NCBI RefSeq assembly: GCF_036588685.1
Contig: NC_086382.1
Span: 3,137,001 to 3,201,000 of the forward strand
Direction: 5' to 3'
DNA: 64,000 nt
From: Mytilus trossulus
Taxonomy: Eukaryota; Mollusca; Bivalvia; Mytilida; Mytilidae
The notes beneath the pieces were generated by a model, which did not search any database, was not told the origin of the DNA, and was given only the letters and a program-made list of their open reading frames with translations. The position numbers and the translations under genes were made by a program. Shown piece by piece: positions 54,901 through 64,000 of this stretch (its first letter is position 1; each line of letters begins with the position of its first letter).

Positions 54901-57900
54901 CTTTAAATAGTTTGTAGGATGTTCATACACAAAATGCTCACATAATTTTTAAAGTCAGTTGGGCTTCTTTTGGAAACCCAGGGGCATCATTAATTTTGTG
55001 TCACAACATAACATAACAATTTCAAGTTGTATGCCAACATCACTGTTTGTCAAATCTGAAATGTTAGGAACAAATGCATATGGCAGAACAAGAAAGGGTG
55101 CATTTTCCATATCTAGTTTGTATGCCCCGCCGTAGCACAGGGTGCATTCATGTTTACCCTTGTCCGTCTGTACATATATACGTACGTCACATGCAATATT
55201 GGTTTCCGTTCTCTTACTTTAATTTGCCTCAACGATTTGTTTTGAAACTTAAACACAATGCTTATTACTAAAAAACACTGATCAAGTTTGAATTAAGGTC
55301 GCGATATTTTTACCATTCGAGAGTTATGCCCTTTACAAATGGAAACTGAATTGCTGAAAATTACGTTTCTGTTCTCTTACTTCAATCAAATGTTATACAT
55401 TGCTTATTACCACAAAACACAGATCAAAATCTGAACTTTGGTGTCGTCACGTTTACCGCTCAAGAGTTAAGCTCCTTTTAAAATTGCTGAATTTTGTTGC
55501 CGTTGTCTCAACTAAATGTACGAAACAATGCTAATTATAACAGACCAACTTGAAGTGCAAATTTGTGTAGCGTCACTTTTACAGTTATTGAGTTATGTCC
55601 CTTTATAGCGTTATATATATATATATATTATATATTGAAGCGTGGGCAGCATCTGTGTATTATAAACACATTCGTCATTTATTTCTTTTCGTGTTCACAC
55701 TGAAGTGGGAATAAATCTAACTGCAAATGTGTTTCAGAGAAGGCTTCCCATAAAACTGTACAGTATACGCCTATATAACGGTACAGTATACGCCTATATA
55801 TCTGTACAGTATACGCCTATATATCTGTACAGTATATATATACGCCTATATAACTGTACAGTATACGCCCATATAACTGTACAGTGATGTACCTCATAAT
55901 TCTTACCGGTATTTGAATTTATCTATTGCAACTGACATATGTCTTGGTTGTTTTGGACAGTTGTAAATATTTTTATCGTTTTCTGGAATTAAGTCCACAT
56001 CATGGAAGACAAAACATTGATAATCGTGTATCTTCATTGCTTCTGCATATCCAATATTCATCAGCATGGCACGGTTAAATCTAGAACTTCCAGTCTGAAA
56101 CGTTACACATGTATAAAGATATGATTGTGGGTTAACATTTTTAAACTATCGATATTTTGTGTGAATCAAATTATTAGTTTTTTTTTAAATAATTTGTTGT
56201 GCAAAAATTTATGTATGTGCCTGTCCCAAGTCAGGAGCCTGCAATTCAGTGGTTGTCGTTTTTTATGTGTTACATAATTGTTTTTCGTTCATTTTTTACA
56301 TGAATAAGGCCGTTAGTTTTCTCGCTTGAATTGTTTTACATTGTCTTATTGGGGCCTTTTATAGCTGACTATACGCGGTATGGGATTTGCTCATTGTTGA
56401 AGGCCGTATGTTGACCTATAACTGTTAATGTTTGTGTCATTTTGGTCTTTGGTGGATAGTTGTCTCATTGGCAATCATACCACATCTTCTTTCTTATATT
56501 ACATTGCAATATTTTTTTTCTAATATTTCACAGATCAACTTTTTGGTGGATCAATAACTCATAAACTGTAAACTTACCTTTAATTGCTAATCAAGAGTTT
56601 TTTTGTACTCCTGATTGGTATGAGATGTACATTAAATGTTTATTTTAAACTTTACTATAATAATTCTTTAATCTATAATTATATATCGTTTTGTATATAT
56701 AAGATAAATTTGAAGTTCAATACTTGTTTGATAAATTATGGGAAAAGTCGTTATATCCCTTTGGAACAGATGATACAGATTGACTATTAATTTACACTTT
56801 ACTTTCACATATCGAATGATTTTATTGCCAGGTTTCTGATTTGTTACATGAACAACTAAAAAAAAATGCTATCATGCAATATCATTTTTAGAAACGGTGG
56901 TCAGTTATTCTAGATCCTGTGCAATTGGCAAATAAAATGAGGAGCGGAACACATAACCAAGGATCAAGTTATATGTTGTAGACCTACAGTTTGAGTTCTG
57001 CAATATTACCCATGACTTACGTTAAGATGTGAAGCGATGTCATGATAATATAATTTGGCTATAAAAAAATTACGTCCTCCGAACAAAAATCTATACATTT
57101 TATTTCAACAAGTACTCGAGTATTGGAATTCAGATTCTTTGACATCCCTTGTATTTATTGTTAATTTGTGCTTGTCCTAAGTATGCATGTAGTATTTGCC
57201 ACTGGACGTTAAGCAACAAACAATTAAACCAATCCTTCGTTTCTATCACTACCTTAACCCCCCCCCCCCAAAAAAAAACAAAAAAAAAACGTGTGAAACT
57301 TTTCCCTCATCAAGCAACACTGCATATTTAATCAAAGTACTGAAGTACTGAACATAGGATAACCGCAAGTTATTGTGGATGGTCAAAAGCACTTGTCTCG
57401 GATGCAAGCGATTTGGTTTAACAATATCTCAGTAGCATGCGGTCGAATCCCCGTGAGGGAAGAACAAAACTTTGCGAAAGCAAATTTACAGATATAACAT
57501 TGTTGGGCTAATGTTTAGACGAGTTGTGTATACATATATATGTCTAAGTTAACGACAAAACATTTTCATACTATTAATTTATGTTCTAAACAAATACTTT
57601 TATCAGCATTCATTGAAGAGATGTATTTTTACATAAAAACCGATCAGAAACGCTTTTTTTCACTCGTTTATGTGCGCGTTTTAATCATGTTAATAGATCG
57701 GTTACAAACCCAAAACGACAGTTACGTAATGAAAATCACGGTCCTTGCGATATAAAAACAACTATTAAAACATGCACAAGTATACAGTAGACTTCAACAT
57801 TTATGGTATCTTTGTATACTACATGTAGAACCTGTTCTACGAAATAAATTTCATAATCCAACTTATGTCTATAAAGCATGGGATGCTTTTGTATAATATG

Positions 57901-59676
57901 TTTATAGATCGGTTACAAACCAAAAACGAAAGTTACGTAATAAAAATCTAGCCGATAGCAATACATCGGAATGCCCTCAAGGTCATCGCGATGTAAAAAC
58001 AACTAAGACATGCACACATATACAATAGACTTCCAACATTTATGTTATCATTGCATACCTGTTCTACGACATAAATTCCATAATCCAACTCCTGTCTAAT
58101 AAGCATGGGATGAATATTATATAAAAATGTCCGTAGATGACTATCCCTGTTCCTGTATGGAATGATGATGGCAACACGATGGCGCGGGTAACAGTAAGAC
58201 GGTTTTCCCCTCCCTCCATCTCGAACCCAAGGATACAGTTTGTCTAGGTCATAATATGTTGGGGAGTCGATATAAGATGCTAAATCGCCAACTGGAAAAT
58301 AAATGAGAAGGAAATGTTGTAGATAAAAAACGATATGGTATGGGTGACAATGACGTAACTCTCCTCAATGTCCAATAACGGTTACATAAGTATAGGTCAA
58401 AGTATACGACCTTCAACCTGGAGTTTTTGCTTACACCGAACAGTAAGCATTAATTGTCCCCAAAATGACTAGTAAAAACAGTTTTAACATTTAAACAATC
58501 GATCTTATCTATATAAAACAAGAATGTGTCCCCAGTACAGAGATGCCCGCCATCCGCATTATAATTTTTTATGTTTGATGGACCGTTAAAATGGGGTAAA
58601 ATCTCTAATTTGACATTGAAATTAGAAATATCATATCATAGGGTACAATGTGTACCAGTTTTCAAGTTGATTGGACTTCAACTTCATCAAAAACTACCTC
58701 GACCAAAAACTTTAACCTGAAGTGGGACGAACGAACGAACAGAGACGCACAGACCAGAAAACATACTGCTCATAAATGGGGCATAAAACACAAAGAAAAA
58801 CGAGAAATACTGCTGATTCACATCAACATAAAAAAAACACTGAACTACATGCAGGCGCCTGACTTAATAAAAATGCATGGTCACGACATGTATGGTTAAG
58901 CATAGTATTTCTCAAAAAACAAAAAAGTCAAAATATCAAAACAGTAAGACAATAATATAGACCTGTGATTCCTGCTGTCAGTGTTAAATTGTAATGTTGA
59001 CTTAAACATTAGTCCATTTATCAGTTAACCCTGTTTAATATGCTATTTTATGGTTTCGCGTATTAGCTGCCTTTGTCCGAGTTAAATAACAATCCACGTA
59101 GGTTTAGGGAGCTACCACTTGATTTTTATGGGGGATTGGATGAAAACTTTTATCCGATGATTATTAGATGTTCTTGTTTAAAAAAAAAAATGATAATTAT
59201 TTGATAATATTGACAAAAACTTTGTGATTATGTAATTAATGACTTGGATATTCACACGAGGGGCCTGATTATTGCCAATTTTTCCTTTAACGCCACTTAC
59301 CTAATTTATCTGAAATTACTGGACACAACGGCAAACAATCTTCACCGGTCACATTTGATACATTTTTACTGCACACATAAGTCACGTTGTTATCTGATTT
59401 TATCACTGACTTTGTTGACTGTTCTATATGAGATGAAGGAGCACTTTGAGAACCCTTTGGTATTCTTAATATTGATGGTTGCAATTGTGCTAGGCGAGAC
59501 GAACTCGAGTACAACTGGTCCGATACTTGTACCCATTTTGACATAATTGTGAAAGATGCCTGTTGAACGGACAAATTGAATGCCATCTGAATCGTTATGA
59601 GAAACAATAACAATAAAAACATAAACCTTAGAAGATCCTTTCGTGCAATGACGACCATTCGCATCCCGTATTCCAT
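51795..59676 (-). CDS. Beta-1,4-galactosyltransferase family enzyme, copy B (probable beta4-GalNAc transferase)
   Basis: Paralogue of gene A with the same expected Golgi role. Coding exons (minus): 59676-59301, 58291-58059, 56094-55907, 54563-54441, 53120-53016, 51975-51795; all GT-AG with the same phases as gene A, and the first five have identical lengths. The product is 401 aa. Motifs are at the same residue numbers as in A: membrane anchor 15-34, PYRNR 170-174, FNRA 209-212, DVD 235-237, FGWGGEDDD 295-303, M327 and H330. Ile272 (in PRIFGG) again replaces the Tyr typical of Gal transferases. The C-terminus runs on past copy A's stop with a hydrophobic DILFVFLFFV tail. Introns are shorter and less repeat-laden than in A. 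Both copies look functional. Confidence 0.93.
51976..53015 (-). other. Gene B intron 5
   Basis: 1.04 kb of AT-rich sequence with T/A runs; I recognise no mobile element in it. Confidence 0.55.
53016..53120 (-). CDS. Gene B coding exon 5
   Basis: Encodes VHNAGYKVIRYSEQ and ARYKMIKHGKDKGNKDN, with the Met/His metal ligands. Acceptor TTTTTAG, donor GTAATG as in A. Confidence 0.93.
53391..54090 (+). mobile_element. Dispersed element with terminal hairpin
   Basis: Lies in gene B intron 4. It is related to 26700-27540 and, inverted, 7255-8560. It ends 'gacgacgtacgacggacgc', then a strong hairpin 'cctggcctttcgggccagg' and 'tgagctaaaa'. A 3' hairpin before a short tail recalls Helitron-type non-autonomous elements, but the terminal dinucleotides cannot be proven here. 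Confidence 0.65.
54441..54563 (-). CDS. Gene B coding exon 4 (GWGGEDDD motif)
   Basis: Encodes LPFPRIFGGVTSLTVEQF and NGFPNRYFGWGGEDDDMW. Ile again precedes FGG. Acceptor TTATAG, donor GTAAGG. Confidence 0.95.
55115..55620. repeat. Dispersed repeat with internal duplication
   Basis: Starts 'tatgccccgccgtag'. Similar segments 'gttctcttactttaatt' with 'acacaatgcttattac' recur at about 55205, 55370 and, more decayed, 55500. Located in gene B intron 3. Confidence 0.55.
55745..55890. repeat. Short 23-bp minisatellite, about six units
   Basis: Units of 'gtacagtatacgcctatata' plus three bases, the same period and similar sequence as the larger array at 4922-5582. It occupies the same position, just inside the intron from exon 3. 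Confidence 0.85.
55907..56094 (-). CDS. Gene B coding exon 3 (DVD motif)
   Basis: Encodes TGSSRFNRAML through FHDVDLIPENDKN and MSVAIDKFKY. Acceptor TTTCAG, donor CG|GTAAGA. Confidence 0.95.
56215..56500 (+). mobile_element. Retroelement-type 3' end (first family)
   Basis: Runs from 'cctgtcccaagtcaggagc' to 'gttgtctcattggcaatcat' and 'accacatcttc' in gene B intron 2. Confidence 0.65.
57330..57540 (+). repeat. Possible tRNA-derived SINE
   Basis: Starts 'aatcaaagtactgaagtact' and contains 'gcggtcgaatccccg', which resembles a polymerase III B box (GGTTCRAnnCC), preceded by 'gatttggtttaacaatatc'. I could not fold a tRNA. Related fragments are at 2165-2465 and 61801-62535. Confidence 0.35.
57696..58130. 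repeat. Local duplication carrying a broken exon-2 copy
   Basis: 57696-57905 and 57911-58130 share 'cggttacaaac', 'gttacgtaat', 'aaaaacaact' and 'acatgcaca' in order. The second copy contains the 3' end of real exon 2. The first contains its decayed duplicate (57830-57905). Confidence 0.7.
57830..57905 (-). pseudogene. Partial pseudo-exon of gene B exon 2
   Basis: On the minus strand it resembles the last 60-70 bases of exon 2 ('catcccatgcttta', 'agttggattatgaaattta', 'cgtagaacaggt'). The donor has changed to GTTCTA, so it cannot splice as exon 2 does. Confidence 0.65.
58059..58291 (-). CDS. Gene B coding exon 2
   Basis: Encodes VGDLASYIDSPTYYDL, GGRGKPSYC and RVAIIIPYRNRDSHL to YGIYVVEQ. 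Acceptor TTTCCAG, donor GTATGC. Confidence 0.95.
58330..58870 (-). mobile_element. Retroelement-type end with a nested repeat
   Basis: First-family sequence (58330-58515) resumes at about 58795 ('aaagaaaaacgagaaatact'). Between them lies a copy of the 'aagaatgtgtcccc...aaatggggcataaa' repeat (58520-58790). Gene B intron 1. Confidence 0.6.
59301..59676 (-). CDS. Gene B coding exon 1 (anchor and stem)
   Basis: ATG at 59676 opens MEYGMRMVVIARKDLL, a membrane segment, a stem and CLPLCPVISDKL. It is nearly the same as gene A exon 1, with scattered substitutions. Donor G|GTAAGT. Confidence 0.93.
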
Positions 59677-59679
59677 TTA

Positions 59680-60200
59680 AATTATACGTGTGGTCACTTT
59701 ACGACGTTTGCAATATTTTTTTCTCGATTCTTTCCTTAAATATTGAGCATAGGTTGAAATTGAGTTGTTGCTTGTTCACATCGGTCAAGAAATATATGAA
59801 CCTTTATATTAGTTCGTCTATTCAATGTCGATTTTCATTGGTAATAGAAATATACGGTGGTTAGAAGTATCTTCTTTTCGATTATAAGTAAAATCTATAA
59901 TATATATATATTTATATATTTCACAGGTTTGTTGCAATAAACACGTGTTGATAAATTCAAAAGGTACTCTTTCTGTCCATTTCCGAAAAACTGAAAAAAT
60001 AGACATAAACTGTATACGAATACTTCTTAAAAGTTTTTTTCTCAGTGTCTTTTTACGAAAAACTGAAAAATAGACAATTGATTATACAATAATTTATCAA
60101 ACAAGACATGGAGCAGATGTATGCACGATGATTAAAGCAGCTGGGGAAAACATATGGCCGATTAAGTTAATGTCCATAAAAAATCGTCCTTCGAATTATA
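59680..60200. repeat. Upstream duplicated flank of gene B
   Basis: It matches 17300-17780 ('gtgaccacac', 'gcaataaacacgtgttga', 'acatggagcagat', 'aacatatggccgatt') and is probably the end of the leader intron plus the 5' UTR part of the coding exon. Confidence 0.65.
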
Positions 60201-60554
60201 GTAAATGAAGAAATTTTGAATATTTATGTTGAAAAGGAGCTGTTGGGTAACGCAATCTTTCGACCAGAATCCCTTTTTTGTGAAAATTTCGTAAATGAAC
60301 ATTAAATAATAATTTTTCATAGATGCTCATATTCGTAAAGGGTTCCGTGAAATCGCATGGGATTTCCTCCCACAAAAAGTGATTCCATTCATTAGTTCAC
60401 CGCAGGATTTAAAAAAGAAACAATCATTTTCTTTAGATTTGAATTGCAACAAGATATGTTCGTCTGTCAGTTTATAACAGAAAATGAAACTAAATAAACA
60501 AAATGTTTTCAAAATTTAGTTAAAATAAGAAATTAATCATATAAAAGCTTTTGC

Positions 60555-61400
60555 CAAAGTTTCTTAAAATTCGATGCAGATTTGACAAATTAGTTCACGT
60601 GTAACAAACTTATGTGTCAGTATTCACCTCAGAAACTTACAAAATCTTTAAATAGACTGATTAAGAAGGGATATAATTACGATACTGTTGTCAAGTCATT
60701 AAAGATTGCATATTTTGGCGTTAATATTGAGTCACTGATAAGGTCTTTGCGTCGGAACTAAAGACATTTATTCTAAAAACAGTTGTTGGCATGACACGGG
60801 TTATGTTCTTCTCATATATGTTATGATGGTATGATACTAAACCCCTAACGGGAAGGATTGTGCCTGATGTTCATATGATGAAATCATAATCTTTCAGTCA
60901 GTTTAATTGAAGTCTGGAGCTGGCATGTCAGTTAACTGCTAGTAGTCTGTTGTTATTTATGTATTATTGTCATTTTGTTCATATTCTTTGGTTACATCTT
61001 CTGACATCAGACTCGGACTTCTCTTGAACTGAATTTTAATGTGCGTATTGTTATGCGTTTATTTTTCTACATTGGTTAGAGGTATAGGGGGAGGGTTGAG
61101 ATCTCACAAACATGTTTAACCCCGCCGCATTCTTGCGCCTGTCCCAAGTCAGGAGCCTCTAGCCTTTGTTAGTCTTGTATTATATTAGTTTCTTATGTAC
61201 AATTTGGAAATTAGTATGGCGTTCATTATCACTGAACTAGTATATATTTGTTTAGGGGCCAGCTGAAAGACGCCTCCGGGTGCGGGAATTTCTCGCTACA
61301 TTGAAGGCCTGTTGGTGACCTTCTGCTGTTTTTTTTTATTTGGTCGGGTTGTTGTCTCTTTGACAAATTCCCATTTCCATTCTCAATTTTATTTATCCCC
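60555..61400 (+). mobile_element. Retroelement 3' region, second family (best copy)
   Basis: A short frame (about 60618-60760) reads CQYSPQKLTKSLNRLIKKG and ends SLIRSLRRN, which could be the tail of a reverse-transcriptase polyprotein. The following non-coding part ('agctggcatgtcagttaact', 'ctgacatcagactcgg', 'gtcccaagtcaggagcctct', 'gggccagctgaaagacgcc', 'ccatttccattctcaat') matches the truncated copies at 12390, 14400 and 18590. Confidence 0.6.
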
Positions 61401-61800
61401 AGACTGTATACCTGATAGTCAATCTACTAATAATTTAAATGTTGACGCCGCTGACAAAATCTACGATTTCTATGTATCACTTTCGCGACAATACTGTTGC
61501 AGACTCAACAAAAATGCAAACCACATATCGAATCTCGGCAGATATTGCTTGCTTAAAACAAATGGAAGTAGAACTAACAATAGATTAGGACTTTGACAAA
61601 AAGTGAACAAATATATAATACAATACTTTTTTTTATTAAAGCAAATTTTATAATTACAAGCCATTAAAGAAATTTTTTAAGGTTGATGTGCTTTTTACTA
61701 GTTCTTTTCAATTCTTTTAGGTAAAAAGATTTGTTTACCAAAATTCAAGTGTTCGCCGAGGCGTTTTGACGTAAACGTAGCTACGCGCAAGGACACGGAT

Positions 61801-62535
61801 CCAGTTATTTTAATCAAAGCACTAAAGTACTGTCCATCGGATGGCCGCAAATGATTTTGGGTCAGGAATAAATGACAGGCCGCAGTATGGTGTATCTGCC
61901 AGACAGATACATATATATACTATAAGTCAATACACAAGATATAAATGACATATTCATCCGTAAACAATTTTTCGGTAGTGTGCATATATAGTTACTTTTT
62001 TTACTTGTATATATATTGATGTATGTCAATATTAATAATAATGATTTTGATTTTTTTTTTGTCGAGAGAAATAAATGTAAATGACAAATATAGAATACCG
62101 TAAGAACGTTTTGAAACAAACGGGGAAAAATTTAAACGCATAATCAAATCCAATCTATTAGAAAAAAACGAAATATTTAAAGAATTTGAGAGTGTCGACG
62201 ATGCACTTGCACTGCAATACCATTAGACTAGTAGAAATGAATGATATACAAATGGATGAAAAGTATATATACTCGGTCATAGTATTATAATATGTAACAA
62301 CAAACCCGAGTTTACTGAAAGCTGATAGCAAATGATTATATTGCTTTAATTTAACAGTTATTACAGTGATACTGAATTCCCTGTCATTTATTCATCCTCC
62401 ACACTAGTGATTTGTTTTTAATTTACCTTAACCTAACTTTCATCAATACAGATGTGATTTTTTTCTGAAACAGGTGCTTATGACCATCCAACAGTACTTG
62501 CAAAACTGCCGCTGTTCAGTATTTCAGTACTTTGA
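61801..62535. mobile_element. 0.73-kb foldback element
   Basis: The left arm 'aatcaaagcactaaagtact' with 'aggaataaatgacagg' is inverted at the right ('cctgtcatttattcatcc', 'cagtatttcagtactttgat'). The interior is AT-rich and has no coding capacity. Confidence 0.65.
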
Positions 62536-62836
62536 TTATATTTGTATCTTTTTAGTTTTAAGTGTTTGTTTTGGTATAAAAATGTTATGGCATGGCATCC
62601 ACTTGATGCATACAAGTTAAATGTATCTTGTGTTCAAAAAGATAAAATATTTTTTTGGGGTTTTGATGGCAGTTTTTTTTGTTCCTGTCAGAGGGACAAA
62701 TCTTTGAGATGATTCCAGTTAGGTAACAACTGCATTGTATATTATTGGTTGTCCTTGATTGACATGGACAATTGTCAGACAATAGATATTATACAACAGT
62801 AAGTGAGTTAAAGAGTAATTGAGTGGACACCATCAG

Positions 62837-62992
62837 CAGTGGGAGATCCAGGGGGGGGGGGGCGCTCATGGGGGGTTGGAACCCCTTTTTTGACGATCAA
62901 GGCTTTTGAATGGGGACATGTAGTTGGAAACCCACACCCCCTTTTGTCCTGAGTTAGGAATCCCTTTTTTAACATAGCTGGATCCACCCCTG
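62837..62992. mobile_element. MITE of the CAGGGGCGGATCCAG family
   Basis: Ends CAGTGGGAGATCCAG and CTGGATCCACCCCTG, with inner 'ttggaacccctttttt' and 'tgaatggggacatgtagtt' as in 26391-26542. A 12-G run is inside. The flanking duplication is not clear. Confidence 0.75.
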
Positions 62993-63510
62993 AACAGCAG
63001 GAAGTTTAGTTAGACGAACGATAAAAAATGCCAATCAAAATAGTTTGCAAATGCGCAGGTGAGATGAACCTTTTATAGCTATTTTCTTATTGAAGCATAA
63101 AGGTGTGCTGGCTTTGTTTGTATAAATGTTCACCCGAGCATCCAATAACATGATTATACAAAGCTGAAGCCCCGCCTATATATTGATTGTATATGATAAT
63201 AAAATTGCTTGAGGAAACACTTCTTTAAACAAAGCAAGCAACAACTACATGCATTAGGAAAATAACTATAAGTCAACCATTTTTCTTCAATATCGCTATC
63301 AAAATGTACCCCATCTCTTTTATAAATTCCGAAACCATGAAATATCAAGCGAGTGAACAATTCCTTCTACATCTTTGTAACGGAAAGCGTAAATTATGAA
63401 TTCAGAACTGTTTGGCTCTAAACCTAAATATATGTCAAATGCTAGGAAATAAATATTTAAATCGATAATTGAAAAAGAAAAAAAATGTAATTTAAAAAAA
63501 TAAAACTCAC

Positions 63511-63630
63511 CAGTACGAAAGTTTTCCACAATTTAAAGAAATATTGTCCAAGTTTGAACATGAATTCTCAAGCATAAGAAAAACGCCCCCCCCCCCCCCC
63601 CCCCACCCGAAAAGTGAACGGACAAACCGA
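63511..63630 (-). other. Gene B non-coding leader exon
   Basis: The exon ends 'ggaaaactttcgtactg' before a GTGAGT donor (63510-63505), mirroring 18072-18170. A run of about 20 C/G bases (63585-63605) lies within the predicted 5' UTR, absent from copy A. Confidence 0.5.
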
Positions 63631-63631
63631 G

Positions 63632-63645
63632 TATAAATATATATA
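63632..63645 (-). promoter_or_regulatory. TATA-like tract of gene B
   Basis: The minus strand reads TATATATTTATAC and is followed by 'ggtttgtccgttcactttt', as in copy A. Confidence 0.4.
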
Positions 63646-63649
63646 GATA

Positions 63650-64000
63650 GATTTTTTTTGCTTTTTTATTGAACATGTTTTATGGGATATGTTTTCCTTT
63701 GGTTTTGTTTTTGAAATGCCTTGAACATGTTTGTATTGTGACAGATATTTGTCATACTTTTTGGACATAGCGGAAGTTACAATTTTTAATTAGATAAGCC
63801 TGAGTTATGTATCCTGTTTAATTCTATCTTGTTTTTTTTTTTTTTTTTGTAATCCTGTTTGATACAGTTAATCAAAAGTTAATAGGACATGTATTTAGAA
63901 ATTAGTATATAAACTGAACAAGCCGCTATAAAATTAATAGCGAGTATCTTGATATTCTAGGTGTCAGTCGATCCCGGCCGGTCTCTATATCTGCAGTAAT
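63650..64000. other. Gene-free end of the window
   Basis: AT-rich with a long T run (about 63831-63848); no supported feature. Confidence 0.4.

Noticed and set aside
57410..57480. tRNA gene
   Set aside because: Only a B-box-like word is present; no cloverleaf or matching acceptor stem could be drawn, so it is listed only as a possible SINE.

Overview
The window is nuclear DNA of an animal, most likely a bivalve of the mussel type. The reasons are spliced genes with GT-AG introns, AT-rich gene-poor sequence, degenerate TTAGGG-type repeats, and many copies of dispersed repeats that I recognise from mussel genomes (retroelement-like 3' ends ending in a 'ttgtctcattggcactcat' core, 'caggggcggatccag' MITEs, 'cagtcccactag' foldback elements). 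The species call is inference from memory; the gene structures below are read directly from the sequence. I found no bacterial operon, CRISPR array, rRNA or convincing tRNA gene.

Four protein-coding loci can be supported. (1) Gene A, minus strand, 2604-17295: a complete six-coding-exon beta-1,4-galactosyltransferase-family gene (391 aa). (2) A carboxylesterase/cholinesterase-family gene, minus strand, 32188-38740: four exons, 542 aa, with signal peptide and complete catalytic triad. (3) A very long coding exon, plus strand, 45068-50752 (about 1890 aa), ending in what looks like a FEN1/XRN-type PIN nuclease core. (4) Gene B, minus strand, 51795-59676: a second complete beta4GalT-family gene (401 aa), paralogous to gene A with identical lengths for its first five coding exons. 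Both beta4GalT copies also share a conserved non-coding leader exon with a TATA-like box (near 18.1 kb and 63.5 kb). Both carry Ile at the position that sets sugar-donor choice, which suggests GalNAc rather than Gal transfer.

Genes A and B are a segmental duplication. Homology continues past the genes (1.55-2.16 kb matches 42.0-43.65 kb), and the nuclease locus lies inside copy B's duplicon at a place where copy A has only about 0.34 kb. The carboxylesterase lies between the duplicons.

The rest is mobile and tandem-repeat DNA. Three DNA-transposon-like insertions have readable ends: a TTAA-flanked foldback element (11445-13245), a 3.09-kb TIR element with a 5-bp target duplication (18813-21904), and a 3.3-kb element whose terminal inverted repeat has been amplified into about 50 copies of a 64-bp satellite, flanked by an 11-bp direct repeat (22869-26176). 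Other large arrays are a 53-bp satellite (28.35-30.66 kb), a 34-bp minisatellite inside a carboxylesterase intron (33.66-36.48 kb), a 63-bp array (13.68-14.39 kb) and a 23-bp array in intron 3 of gene A that is also present, shorter, in gene B. Copy counts are by eye from period and span.
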